The position numbers and the translations under genes are program-made. The notes under the pieces were generated by a model. That model searched no databases, was not told the origin of the DNA, and worked only from the letters and a program-made list of their open reading frames with translations. From assembly GCF_019930045.1 (NCBI RefSeq), contig NZ_JAHZQQ010000010.1, forward strand, positions 1 through 47,969: 47,969 bases of DNA. Direction: 5' to 3'. Positions 26,033-34,620 of this stretch are shown in pieces; the first letter of the stretch is position 1, and the number at the start of each line of letters is the position of its first letter. Source of the stretch: Streptococcus australis. Lineage in GTDB: Bacteria; Bacillota; Bacilli; Lactobacillales; Streptococcaceae.

Positions 26033-27757
26033 ATGATAGGAGCTTTATGGAAGTACATCTGGGAGCATAAGTGGCTGTATCTCAGCATTGCTGTGGTCCT
26101 AGTGATTTATGATTATACAATTTTAATACCTACACAGGTCATTCAACGACTAGTCGACCAGCTGAGCAAGCAGACCTTGACTCAGTCAAGTTTTACGAGA
26201 GATATTGCTCTCTTGTTGGGAGCTACTTTTTTAAATTACATTTCCGCTTACTACTGGCATCTGAAGTTGTTTCAAGCTTCGGTCCATTACAAGGCTAGAT
26301 TACAGGGGCAAGCTTTTCGTAAGCTCGTAGCCATGAGACGGCCATTTTATGAAAAGTTTCGCTCAGGAGATCTCTTGACACGTTTTACCACGGATGTAGA
26401 CGGGATGATGGGGATGGTCGGCTATGGAATGCTGATTGTCCTTTATGGGGGAGGTTTGTTCCTCTTTATCATTCCAGCCATGTTCTTGATTTCCTGGCAG
26501 TTGAGTTTGATTTCCTTTATTCCCATGAGCTTTCTGGTTTTATCAACCTATCTCCTCGGCAAAAAGGAAGAGATCTATGTGGATGAAAACCGTGATGCGG
26601 TGGCTCACTTGAATGATGAGGTCCTAGAATCCATCGAAGGGATTCGGGTTATGCGGGCTTATAGCCGTAAGGAGCGTCAGGTGCGACAATTTCAAGAGCG
26701 GACAGAAAGTTTGGCCAAAACAGGGGATAAGATCGCCTCTATTCAAAATGCCTTTGGTCCTTTTGCTCTCTTCTTTATCGGGGTTTCAACCGTCCTTCTT
26801 TTGGTCTGTGGGGGCCATTTCTTGAAAACTGGGCAGATTAGCTTGGGTCAACTGCTAGGTCTAGAATTGTATCTAGTGGCCTTGATTGAGCCGATGTGGA
26901 TGCTAGCAGATTTTATCCTTGTCTATCAAACAGCCAAGACTTCCCACAAAAAGTTGTCAGAATTGGTCGAAGAGGATGATGATTTGGAAAGAGATGGGGA
27001 CGATTGGCTAGAGGAACTGAATGAGGTGGTTTTCGAAAACTATACTTTTACCTATCCAATGGCGGAGAAGGAGAGTCTTTCGCAGATTTCTTTGCAGTTC
27101 AATAAAGGGCAAACCATTGGGATTGTAGGTCGAACAGGAGCAGGAAAGACAAGTTTGGTCCGTCAATTTTTACGTCAATACCCACTTGGGCAAGGGACGT
27201 TTACCATTAATGGGGAGTCCGTTACACGCTATGTGAGACGCTCTATTGAGGAAAAAATCGGTTACGTCTCTCAGGAACACATCCTATTTTCGAAGTCTAT
27301 TTTAGAAAATATTTCCCTTGGTAAGAAGGGAGCTAGTCAAGAGGAAATCATGGATGCTATCGCTCAGGCAGCCTTCGCAGATGATTTGGAACGGATGTCG
27401 GATGGCCTGGATACTTTGATCGGAGAAAAGGGAGTATCCGTATCGGGAGGGCAGAAGCAGCGGATTTCTCTGGCACGTGCCTTTTTACGTGATGCCCAGT
27501 TGCTCCTCTTGGATGATTCTTTATCCGCAGTGGATGCCAAGACGGAACAGGCCATTATTGAGACCATTCAAAGAGAGCGCCAAGGAAAGACAACCTTGAT
27601 AGTCTCTCACCGTCTCTCGGCTGTCCATCAGGCAGATTGGATCCTTGTGTTAGATCAAGGACGGATCGTGGAAGAAGGAACAGCTAGTGATTTACTGGCT
27701 CAAGAAGGTTGGTATTACGAACAATACCAACGGCAACAAAGACAGGAAGGAGAATAA
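26033..27757 (+). CDS. ABC exporter half-transporter with degenerate Walker B (BmrC/LmrC-like)
   Basis: The 574-residue protein has six membrane helices (about residues 10-310) and a C-terminal ABC domain with Walker A GRTGAGKT near 370, signature VSGGQ near 475 and Walker B LLLLDDS near 500. Asp stands where the catalytic Glu should be, the mark of the inactive site in heterodimeric exporters. AAAGGGGAG precedes ATG 26033, chosen over an upstream in-frame start lying inside the second terminator. Multidrug export is the likely role; PatA/PatB of pneumococcus and BmrCD are relatives by architecture, orthology not proven. Confidence 0.88.
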   Translation: MIGALWKYIWEHKWLYLSIAVVLVIYDYTILIPTQVIQRLVDQLSKQTLTQSSFTRDIALLLGATFLNYISAYYWHLKLFQASVHYKARLQGQAFRKLVAMRRPFYEKFRSGDLLTRFTTDVDGMMGMVGYGMLIVLYGGGLFLFIIPAMFLISWQLSLISFIPMSFLVLSTYLLGKKEEIYVDENRDAVAHLNDEVLESIEGIRVMRAYSRKERQVRQFQERTESLAKTGDKIASIQNAFGPFALFFIGVSTVLLLVCGGHFLKTGQISLGQLLGLELYLVALIEPMWMLADFILVYQTAKTSHKKLSELVEEDDDLERDGDDWLEELNEVVFENYTFTYPMAEKESLSQISLQFNKGQTIGIVGRTGAGKTSLVRQFLRQYPLGQGTFTINGESVTRYVRRSIEEKIGYVSQEHILFSKSILENISLGKKGASQEEIMDAIAQAAFADDLERMSDGLDTLIGEKGVSVSGGQKQRISLARAFLRDAQLLLLDDSLSAVDAKTEQAIIETIQRERQGKTTLIVSHRLSAVHQADWILVLDQGRIVEEGTASDLLAQEGWYYEQYQRQQRQEGE

Positions 27758-27758
27758 G

Positions 27759-29495
27759 ATGGGTATTTTAAAACGACTATTACAAAAACTATCCCTTTTT
27801 CCTGGTATTTTTGGCCTAGGTTTCATCTGTCTTTTGCTGGCAACGATTTTGTCAGATCTATCGCCATTTATTCTACAAAAAATGATTGATGGTCCCTTGA
27901 CAGCCTTGAGTCAGGGAGGAGAGTTAGGAGCACTCTATCCTATGGGTGTCCTCTATCTGATTGTTTTGGCAGTGGGTCAGATTGTCAGTTATATAGGCAA
28001 TCGGGTTTTGATCCATGGAGGCAATAAGGTAACTGCACAGCTACGCGATCAAGCCTTCCTCGTGATGCAACAACTACCGATTTCCTACTTTGATGACAAG
28101 CCAGCAGGGAAAATTGCTACACGAATTGTTAATGATACAGAGACCTTACGGACTCAATTTTACAATTCTTGTATGTATTTGGTGATTCATTTGATGCGTT
28201 TCTTTTTTATCATGGGAGTTCTCTTTACTATCAATCCCATGATGGGTCTCCTCTTATGCTTGATTTTCCCTATCTTTTACGGGATTCAGGCCTTGTATAA
28301 GCGCATGACGGACAAGCCCATGAAGGACTTCTTTGATTCCAGAAGTGAGATCAATACCCAGGTTAATGAACTGCTTCATGGAGCGAGTATGATCCAACTT
28401 TACGGACAAGAAGAGCGCGTGATTGATGAGTTTGATCAGACGACAGACAAGATGACTGTGGCCTATGATCGTTTGGTTCTAGCAGACTCCATTGCCTCTT
28501 GGAGCCTGACAGAATTCTTGAAATACATCGTCATTGCAGGAATTTTAACCATTGCAGGTCTATCCTATCTTGGGGGAGATTTGGGGATGACTGCAGGTTT
28601 CTTGTTTATCAATCTCAATTATGTTATTCAGCTCTTTGATCTCATGGCCAATTTGATCCGTCGTCTTCCGGATATCCGACGCTCTCTGGAAACAGGGCAA
28701 CGGGTCTTGACTTTCCTAGATGAAAAGGTAGAGGCAGATGCAACAGAAGAGATCCAAATAGATCGGGCGGCTGTGGAGTTTGATCATGTCACTTTTGCCT
28801 ATGAAGAAGGCAAGCCAGTTCTGAAGGACATTTCCATCCAAGCTCATCCGGGTCAAACCCTTGCCTTAGTTGGCCATACCGGTTCGGGTAAATCCTCCAT
28901 TATGAACTTGCTCTATCGTTTCTATGATTCGCAGGAGGGAGAAATTCGGATCGACGGTCAGAATATTCGTCATTTCTCTAGAGAGAGTCTTCGCTCCCAT
29001 ATGGGAATTGTCTTACAGGATCCCTATCTGTTCTCAGGGACCATTGCTAGCAATGTGGCCATGAGTCAAACAGATATTGACCGTGATCGCGTCTTGGATG
29101 CTCTGAAACAGGTCGGTGCCCTGCCTATGATCCAGAGATTGGAAAAGGGAATTGACCATCCAGTAGTTGAAAAAGGCTCGGCCTTCTCAAGTGGGGAGCG
29201 TCAATTGATTTCCTTTGCGCGGACCCTTTACATGAATCCGAAAATTTTGATTCTGGATGAAGCGACCTCTCACATTGATACGGAGACAGAGGAGATTATT
29301 CAGAAGGCTATGGCAGTCCTGCAAAAGGGCCGGACGACCTTTATCATTGCCCACCGCTTATCAACCATTCAAGATGCGGATCAGATCTTGGTTCTATCAG
29401 AAGGACGCATTGTCGAACGGGGCCAACATGCAGACTTGATTGCCCATGGTGGCATCTATGCCCAGATGCAAGCTATCCAACAGACGGTTGAATAA
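27759..29495 (+). CDS. ABC exporter half-transporter with canonical Walker B (BmrD/LmrD-like)
   Basis: The 578-residue partner of the preceding gene starts 1 base after its stop, with AAGGAG ahead. It has six membrane helices (about 18-320), Walker A GHTGSGKS near 378, Walker B LILDEATS near 500 with the catalytic Glu, but a signature changed to FSSGERQ. With the upstream subunit's Asp this predicts one hydrolytic and one degenerate ATP site. The in-frame extension upstream to 27687 overlaps the first ABC gene and is rejected. Confidence 0.88.
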   Translation: MGILKRLLQKLSLFPGIFGLGFICLLLATILSDLSPFILQKMIDGPLTALSQGGELGALYPMGVLYLIVLAVGQIVSYIGNRVLIHGGNKVTAQLRDQAFLVMQQLPISYFDDKPAGKIATRIVNDTETLRTQFYNSCMYLVIHLMRFFFIMGVLFTINPMMGLLLCLIFPIFYGIQALYKRMTDKPMKDFFDSRSEINTQVNELLHGASMIQLYGQEERVIDEFDQTTDKMTVAYDRLVLADSIASWSLTEFLKYIVIAGILTIAGLSYLGGDLGMTAGFLFINLNYVIQLFDLMANLIRRLPDIRRSLETGQRVLTFLDEKVEADATEEIQIDRAAVEFDHVTFAYEEGKPVLKDISIQAHPGQTLALVGHTGSGKSSIMNLLYRFYDSQEGEIRIDGQNIRHFSRESLRSHMGIVLQDPYLFSGTIASNVAMSQTDIDRDRVLDALKQVGALPMIQRLEKGIDHPVVEKGSAFSSGERQLISFARTLYMNPKILILDEATSHIDTETEEIIQKAMAVLQKGRTTFIIAHRLSTIQDADQILVLSEGRIVERGQHADLIAHGGIYAQMQAIQQTVE

Positions 29496-29520
29496 AAGGG
29501 CATTCTTCAAATAGTAAAAG

Positions 29521-29551
29521 TAGCGTGTATTCTAGTATATACGCTATTTTT
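29521..29551 (+). terminator. Terminator after the ABC operon
   Basis: Arms TAGCGTGTAT (29521-29530) and ATATACGCTA (29537-29546) with one G-U, then T-rich. It runs into the next promoter, whose TATAAT is at 29556-29561. Confidence 0.75.
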
Positions 29552-29586
29552 ATGCTATAATTGAAATGATAGTGAGGTGATCCAAG

Positions 29587-30084
29587 ATGTATATTGAAAT
29601 GGTTGATGAGACCGGTCAAGTCTCTGAAGAAATGATCAAACAAACCCAGGAAATTTTAGAATTTGCTGCAAAAAAATTGGGCAAAGAAGACAAGGAAATG
29701 GCAGTGACCTTTGTAACCAACGAACGAAGCCATGAATTGAACTTGGAATACCGGGATACGGATCGCCCAACGGATGTGATCAGTCTGGAATACAAACCAG
29801 AGATGGACATTGCTTTTTCAGAAGAAGATTTAGAAGACCATCCAGAATTGGCAGAAATGATGGCAGAGTTCGATACCTATATTGGAGAGCTCTTTATTTC
29901 TGTAGACAAGGCGCGTGAGCAAGCGGCTGAGTATGGTCATAGCTTTGAGCGCGAGATGGGCTTTTTAGCAGTGCATGGCTTCCTTCATATCAACGGTTAT
30001 GATCACTATACTCCGGAAGAAGAGAAGGAAATGTTTGGCTTACAGGAAGAGATTTTGACAGCCTATGGACTCACAAGACAATAA
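29587..30084 (+). CDS. ybeY: Endoribonuclease/rRNA maturation factor YbeY
   Basis: Zinc-dependent RNase of 165 residues involved in 16S rRNA 3' processing and ribosome quality control. The signature [11 protein letters not shown] (about residues 128-138) gives the three-histidine metal site. GTGAGGTGAT lies before the ATG. It overlaps dgkA by 20 bases and starts the ybeY-dgkA-era series, a conserved Firmicute order. Confidence 0.96.
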   Translation: MYIEMVDETGQVSEEMIKQTQEILEFAAKKLGKEDKEMAVTFVTNERSHELNLEYRDTDRPTDVISLEYKPEMDIAFSEEDLEDHPELAEMMAEFDTYIGELFISVDKAREQAAEYGHSFEREMGFLAVHGFLHINGYDHYTPEEEKEMFGLQEEILTAYGLTRQ

Positions 30085-30463
30085 ACGAAAATGGAAAAAT
30101 CGAGAACTGATTGCCAGTCTTGAATTTGCTTTAACAGGGATTTTCACAGCCTTTAAAGAGGAACGAAATATGCGTAAGCATGCACTTTCAGCTATCTTAG
30201 CGATTGTTGCAGGCTTCCTTTTTGGCATTTCGGCAACAGAGTGGCTCTTTCTACTCTTAAGTGTTTCTTTGGTCATTGCCTTTGAAATCATGAATTCTGC
30301 TCTTGAAAATGTAGTGGATTTGGCGAGCGATTACCATTTCTCCATGCTGGCAAAGAATGCCAAAGATATGGCGGCAGGAGCGGTTCTCGTTATTTCGGGC
30401 TTTGCCTTGGTGACAGGTCTTATTATATTTGTGCCCAAGTTGTGGGCTCTAGTATTTGGATAA
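30065..30463 (+). CDS. dgkA: Diacylglycerol/undecaprenol kinase
   Basis: A small integral membrane kinase of 132 residues with three membrane helices and the catalytic stretch [12 protein letters not shown] near residue 75. Gram-positive members phosphorylate undecaprenol, recycling the cell-wall lipid carrier; in S. mutans the homologue affects acid tolerance. Its ATG lies inside the end of ybeY, indicating coupled translation. Confidence 0.93.
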   Translation: MDSQDNKRKWKNRELIASLEFALTGIFTAFKEERNMRKHALSAILAIVAGFLFGISATEWLFLLLSVSLVIAFEIMNSALENVVDLASDYHFSMLAKNAKDMAAGAVLVISGFALVTGLIIFVPKLWALVFG

Positions 30464-30492
30464 GAGGGAGACTTCCCTCATGAAAGGAAACT

Positions 30493-31392
30493 ATGACATT
30501 TAAATCAGGCTTTGTAGCCATTTTAGGACGTCCCAATGTCGGGAAGTCAACTTTTTTGAACCACGTCATGGGGCAAAAAATTGCCATCATGAGTGATAAG
30601 GCGCAGACAACGCGCAACAAGATTATGGGAATCTACACGACCGATAAGGAACAGATCGTCTTTATCGATACCCCAGGGATTCACAAACCAAAGACAGCGC
30701 TTGGAGACTTCATGGTGGAGTCGGCCTATAGCACCCTTCGAGAAGTGGATACGGTTCTCTTTATGGTGCCAGCAGATGAACCGCGTGGGAAGGGCGATGA
30801 CATGATCATCGAACGCCTCAAGGCTGCTAAGGTGCCGGTTATTCTGGTGGTCAACAAGATCGACAAGGTGCACCCTGACCAACTCTTGGCGCAAATCGAT
30901 GACTTCCGTAGTCAGATGGACTTCAAGGAAATTGTGCCGATTTCAGCCCTTCAAGGAAACAATGTTTCGCATTTGATTGATATTTTGAGCGAAAACTTAG
31001 AAGAAGGTTTCCAATATTTCCCTGCTGATCAAATTACTGACCATCCAGAGCGTTTCTTGGTCTCTGAAATGATCCGTGAGAAGGTTTTGCATTTAACGCG
31101 GGAAGAAATTCCTCACTCTGTTGCCGTAGTGGTGGATTCTATGAAGCGGGATGAAGAGACAGATAAGGTCCATATCCGAGCAACCATCATGGTCGAGCGC
31201 GATAGCCAAAAAGGCATTGTCATCGGAAAAGGCGGTGCCATGCTCAAGAAGATCGGAACCCTTGCGCGTAAGGATATTGAGCTCATGCTAGGGGACAAGG
31301 TCTTCCTAGAAACCTGGGTCAAAGTCAAGAAAAATTGGCGGGATAAAAAATTGGACCTTGCCGATTTCGGTTATAACGAAAAAGAATACTAA
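30493..31392 (+). CDS. era: GTPase Era
   Basis: Essential GTPase that binds the 3' end of 16S rRNA during 30S assembly. The 299-residue protein has G1 GRPNVGKST near residue 11, the [10 protein letters not shown]3 region near 57, G4 NKID near 120, and a C-terminal KH domain (about 225-285) with [21 protein letters not shown] precedes the ATG. It follows dgkA by 29 bases. Confidence 0.97.
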   Translation: MTFKSGFVAILGRPNVGKSTFLNHVMGQKIAIMSDKAQTTRNKIMGIYTTDKEQIVFIDTPGIHKPKTALGDFMVESAYSTLREVDTVLFMVPADEPRGKGDDMIIERLKAAKVPVILVVNKIDKVHPDQLLAQIDDFRSQMDFKEIVPISALQGNNVSHLIDILSENLEEGFQYFPADQITDHPERFLVSEMIREKVLHLTREEIPHSVAVVVDSMKRDEETDKVHIRATIMVERDSQKGIVIGKGGAMLKKIGTLARKDIELMLGDKVFLETWVKVKKNWRDKKLDLADFGYNEKEY

Positions 31393-31437
31393 GAAGAGGT
31401 GGGCAGAAGCCTGCTTCTTGTTTTTGAAAGGAGTTCT

Positions 31438-32262
31438 ATGCCTGAATTACCAGAAGTTGAAACCGTAAGACGTGGGCTTGAGAAATTAATTCTTGGGAAG
31501 ACCATCCAATCAGTGGAAGTAAAGTATCCCAAGATGATTCAGACGGATCTGGATGCTTTTCGTCAAGATCTCCCAGGTCAAGAAATTCGGGCCATGGGAC
31601 GCCGCGGGAAATACCTCTTGTTTTATTTGACGGATTTGGTTTTGATCTCGCATTTACGTATGGAAGGCAAGTATTTCTTTTATCCAGACGAAGTCCCTTT
31701 TCGCAAGCACGCCCATGTCTTCTTTTATTTTACTGATGGCAGCACCCTTGTCTATGAAGATGTCCGCAAGTTTGGGACCATGGAAGTCTTAGTACCTGAG
31801 CTTGTAGACAGCTACTTTTTGGCGAAAAAGATTGGTCCAGAGCCGACAGAAGCGGATTTTAAAGGGCCAGCCTTCCAAGCAGCTCTTAAAAAATCAAAGA
31901 AACCCATTAAATCAGCTCTTTTGGACCAAAAATTGGTGGCAGGTCTGGGAAATATCTATGTAGATGAGGTCCTCTATCGTGCCAAGGTTCATCCAGCTCG
32001 TTTGGGTCAAAACTTGACTGCTAGAGAAGCCAAAGCTATTCGAAAGGAAACAATCGCCGTATTAGCTCAGGCTGTCGAAAAAGGTGGCTCCACTATTCGC
32101 TCTTACAGCAATGCTTTTGGAGAGGATGGCACCATGCAAGATCAACACCAAGTCTATGCAAAGACAGGTCAGCCTTGTTTGCGCTGCGGGACACCAATTG
32201 AGAAAATCCAGCTGGGAGGACGCGGAACCCATTTTTGCCCGCACTGTCAAAAGGAGAACTAG
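31438..32262 (+). CDS. mutM: Formamidopyrimidine-DNA glycosylase
   Basis: Removes 8-oxoguanine and formamidopyrimidines and nicks the DNA. The mature N-terminus must be P-E-L-P-E-V-E-T because Pro2 is the catalytic nucleophile. This fixes the start at ATG 31438 (AAAGGAG ahead) rather than an upstream in-frame start at 31399. The 274-residue protein ends with a zinc finger, CLRC...CPHC. It directly abuts coaE. Confidence 0.97.
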   Translation: MPELPEVETVRRGLEKLILGKTIQSVEVKYPKMIQTDLDAFRQDLPGQEIRAMGRRGKYLLFYLTDLVLISHLRMEGKYFFYPDEVPFRKHAHVFFYFTDGSTLVYEDVRKFGTMEVLVPELVDSYFLAKKIGPEPTEADFKGPAFQAALKKSKKPIKSALLDQKLVAGLGNIYVDEVLYRAKVHPARLGQNLTAREAKAIRKETIAVLAQAVEKGGSTIRSYSNAFGEDGTMQDQHQVYAKTGQPCLRCGTPIEKIQLGGRGTHFCPHCQKEN

Positions 32263-32859
32263 ATGGCAAGAATCATTGGATTAACAGGAGGGATTGCTTC
32301 AGGAAAGTCCACTGTCACCTCCTATTTGAAAGAAAAAGGTTATCCTGTCATTGATGCTGATCGAGTGGTCCATGACTTGCAGGCACCAGGTGGAGAACTC
32401 TATCGAGCTTTAGTAGAGCATTTTGGAAGGGACATCCTCCTAGATACTGGAGACTTGAATCGTCCTGCTCTGGCTCAACGCATCTTTTCAAGCCAGAAAG
32501 ATATTGCCTGGTCCAACCAAGTACAAGGGGAGATCATTCGCAAAGCTTTGGCGCGAGAACGGGATCGCCTAGCTAAAACAGAAGACCTCTTTTTCATGGA
32601 TATCCCCTTGTTAATCGAGCAGGGATATCTGGATTGGTTTGACCAAGTTTGGCTGGTCTATGTGACGGAAGATACCCAGTTGCAACGTCTAATGGAAAGA
32701 AATGTCCTAACGGAGGTCCAGGCGCGCGATCGTTTGGCAGCCCAGATGCCTCTAGATGAGAAAAAAGCTTTTGTCGATCTCGTGATCGATAACAATAGCA
32801 AGCGTGATCGTCTCTATCAGCAAATTGATCGAGCTTTAGAACAAATAGAAAGAAGATGA
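32263..32859 (+). CDS. coaE: Dephospho-CoA kinase
   Basis: Last step of coenzyme A synthesis. The 198-residue protein has the P-loop GGIASGKST near residue 8, D-A-D-R-V-V-H near 33 and R-D-R-L-A-A-Q-M-P near 155. Its ATG follows the mutM stop without a gap, and AAGGAG lies within the end of mutM. The TGA at 32857-32859 forms an ATGA with an ATG at 32856 that is out of frame with the following transporter. Confidence 0.96.
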   Translation: MARIIGLTGGIASGKSTVTSYLKEKGYPVIDADRVVHDLQAPGGELYRALVEHFGRDILLDTGDLNRPALAQRIFSSQKDIAWSNQVQGEIIRKALARERDRLAKTEDLFFMDIPLLIEQGYLDWFDQVWLVYVTEDTQLQRLMERNVLTEVQARDRLAAQMPLDEKKAFVDLVIDNNSKRDRLYQQIDRALEQIERR

Positions 32860-32863
32860 TCCT

Positions 32864-34075
32864 ATTTCACTGGAAATCAATTGGCGTAAAAATCTTTTTA
32901 TTGCCTGGATTGGCTGTTTTTTCGTAGGTGCCAGTCTTTCGTTGGTAGTCCCTTTTATGGCTCTATTTGTGGAGGAGTTGGGGATAAAAGGTCCGGCAGT
33001 TCCTTTTTATGCTGGGATTGCAGTCGCCTCCTCCTCTTTGACTTCCGCTCTAATGGCCCCAATCTGGGGGAGTTTGGCGGACCGTTATGGTCGGAAACCC
33101 ATGATGTTGAGAGCCTCGATTGCCATGACCATGACCATGGGAGGAATTGCTTTTGTCCCTTCCGTCTTTTGGTTGTTGCTCCTACGCTTATTAAATGGTG
33201 TCTTTTCGGGCTTTGTTCCTAACAGTACGGCTCTCATTGCCAGTCAGGTGCCAAAGAATCAATCCGGATATGCTCTTGGAACCTTATCGACCGGAACCGT
33301 TGCTGGTACCTTAATGGGGCCTTTATTGGGTGGATTGATTGCGGAGCAATTTGGCATGCGGAATGTCTTTCTCCTCGTTGGTTTTTTCCTCTTTCTCGTC
33401 TCTGTCTTGACTTGGTGGGGCATTGAGGAAGACTACCAACAAATATCGAAGGAGGAGCATCTTTCAAGCTGGGATTTACTGGCTTCTATCCAGCATAAGG
33501 ACATTTTACTGGGTCTTTTTTTGACCAGTATGACCATCCAGATGATAGGCCAATCTATTTCTCCCATTCTTCCACTCTATGTAAGAGAGCTTGGTCAGAG
33601 CGACAATGTTATTTTTGTATCTGGCTTGATTGTATCAGCTATGGGGATTTCCAGTATCCTGACATCGGGATGGATGGGAAAGCTCGGAGATAAAATTGGC
33701 AACCATCGCCTCTTACTTTTAGCCCTTCTCTATAGTGGGATCCTCTATATCTTCTGTGCCCTTGCTCAGACCCCTTTTCAATTAGGCTTTCTTCGTTTCC
33801 TATTTGGAATTGGGACAGGAGCCTTAATGCCTGGAGTGACGGCTCTCTTAAACCGCATGACTCCCAAGGAAGGAATTTCTCGGATTTTTAGTTACAACCA
33901 ACTCTTCTTTTATGTTGGGGGAGTTCTTGGTCCCATGATGGGCTCTAGTATTGCCATGCATGTCAATTACCATTGGGTATTCTATGGGACTGCTATCCTG
34001 GCCTTTATAGATTTGGCCTTCCTTTTATTCATCTTTAGAAAGTATTTGAAAGTGAGAGAAATCAGTGCGCATTAA
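32864..34075 (+). CDS. pmrA: PmrA-like MFS multidrug transporter, start codon unclear
   Basis: About 400 residues with 12 membrane helices and the MFS loop motif [11 protein letters not shown] near helix 2-3. Position after coaE and before rpmG-secG matches the pneumococcal PmrA efflux pump (known from memory). The frame is open from 32849 and codes for conserved N-terminal residues E-I-N-W-R-K-N, but it contains no ATG, GTG or TTG until TTG 32942, which would remove most of helix 1. The ATG overlapping the coaE stop (32856) is out of frame and stops after 23 codons. An ATT (32864) or CTG (32870) start, or a one-base deletion, would explain this. Confidence 0.75.
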   Translation: MSLEINWRKNLFIAWIGCFFVGASLSLVVPFMALFVEELGIKGPAVPFYAGIAVASSSLTSALMAPIWGSLADRYGRKPMMLRASIAMTMTMGGIAFVPSVFWLLLLRLLNGVFSGFVPNSTALIASQVPKNQSGYALGTLSTGTVAGTLMGPLLGGLIAEQFGMRNVFLLVGFFLFLVSVLTWWGIEEDYQQISKEEHLSSWDLLASIQHKDILLGLFLTSMTIQMIGQSISPILPLYVRELGQSDNVIFVSGLIVSAMGISSILTSGWMGKLGDKIGNHRLLLLALLYSGILYIFCALAQTPFQLGFLRFLFGIGTGALMPGVTALLNRMTPKEGISRIFSYNQLFFYVGGVLGPMMGSSIAMHVNYHWVFYGTAILAFIDLAFLLFIFRKYLKVREISAH

Positions 34076-34214
34076 AGTACAACTAACCTGCACGAGTTGT
34101 GGCAGTCAGAATTATTTGACAAGTAAAAATATGAAGACCCACCCTGAAAAAATTGAAGTTCTGAAGTATTGTCCTAAAGAAAGAAAAGTGACATTACATC
34201 TTGAAACAAAATGA
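34065..34214 (+). CDS. rpmG: 50S ribosomal protein L33 (GTG start)
   Basis: A 49-residue protein, overlapping the PmrA-like gene by 11 bases and starting with GTG 34065 (GAGAG nearby). It begins [13 protein letters not shown] and contains [10 protein letters not shown] and L-K-Y-C-P-K-E-R-K. CxxC is present at the N-terminus, but the second pair reads C-P-K-E, so only three of the four zinc cysteines of the C+ form remain. It belongs to the pmrA-rpmG-secG order of streptococci. Confidence 0.88.
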   Translation: MRIKVQLTCTSCGSQNYLTSKNMKTHPEKIEVLKYCPKERKVTLHLETK

Positions 34215-34257
34215 TTTTTATGGTAAAATAGATAAGATTTTAAGGAGTTTTTTAATT

Positions 34258-34491
34258 ATGACTAAACCGTTGATTACTATTTTATTGGTACTATCTGTAT
34301 TAATTATTATCGCTATCTTTATGCAACCAACTAAAAATCAATCAAGCAACGTATTTGATGCTAGTTCAAATGATTTGTTCGAACGTTCAAAAGCTCGTGG
34401 ATTCGAAGCGGTCATGCAACGAATGACAGGGGTTATGATTTTCCTTTGGTTACTCATTGCGATGATTTTAATGGTATTATCCAGTAAATAA
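34258..34491 (+). CDS. secG: Preprotein translocase subunit SecG
   Basis: Small accessory subunit of the SecYEG channel. The 77-residue protein has two membrane helices (about 4-22 and 55-75) joined by a polar loop with F-E-R-S-K-A-R-G-F-E, as in streptococcal SecG. AAGGAG at 34242-34247 points to ATG 34258; an upstream in-frame TTG at 34201 would overlap rpmG and is rejected. The gene ends at a terminator. Confidence 0.92.
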   Translation: MTKPLITILLVLSVLIIIAIFMQPTKNQSSNVFDASSNDLFERSKARGFEAVMQRMTGVMIFLWLLIAMILMVLSSK

Positions 34492-34492
34492 G

Positions 34493-34524
34493 ATAGGCTT
34501 AGACATTGTCTTTGCCTATTTTTT
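34493..34524 (+). terminator. Terminator after secG
   Basis: ATAGGC (34493-34498) pairs with GCCTAT (34514-34519), with inner AGAC/GTCT, followed by a T run. Confidence 0.85.
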
Positions 34525-34590
34525 CATCTATGAGTTGTGTGATAGGGGGATTGTAACTTACAAAGAAATCCCTCTAAAAGAAAGAAAATA

Positions 34591-34620
34591 AAGGAGGCTG
34601 GCTATCCAGCACAAAATATG
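34591..34620 (+). promoter_or_regulatory. Split ribosome-binding site of rnr with bridging hairpin
   Basis: The only Shine-Dalgarno, AAGGAG (34591-34596), is 21 bases from ATG 34618. Between them GCTGG (34597-34601) and CCAGC (34606-34610) form a 5-bp hairpin with loop CTAT. Folding it leaves about 7 bases between Shine-Dalgarno and ATG, a normal distance. No in-frame alternative start lies closer. Confidence 0.55.

Noticed and set aside
31399..31440. Longer MutM N-terminus from 31399
   Set aside because: The enzyme needs Pro2 as nucleophile, which requires the start at 31438.
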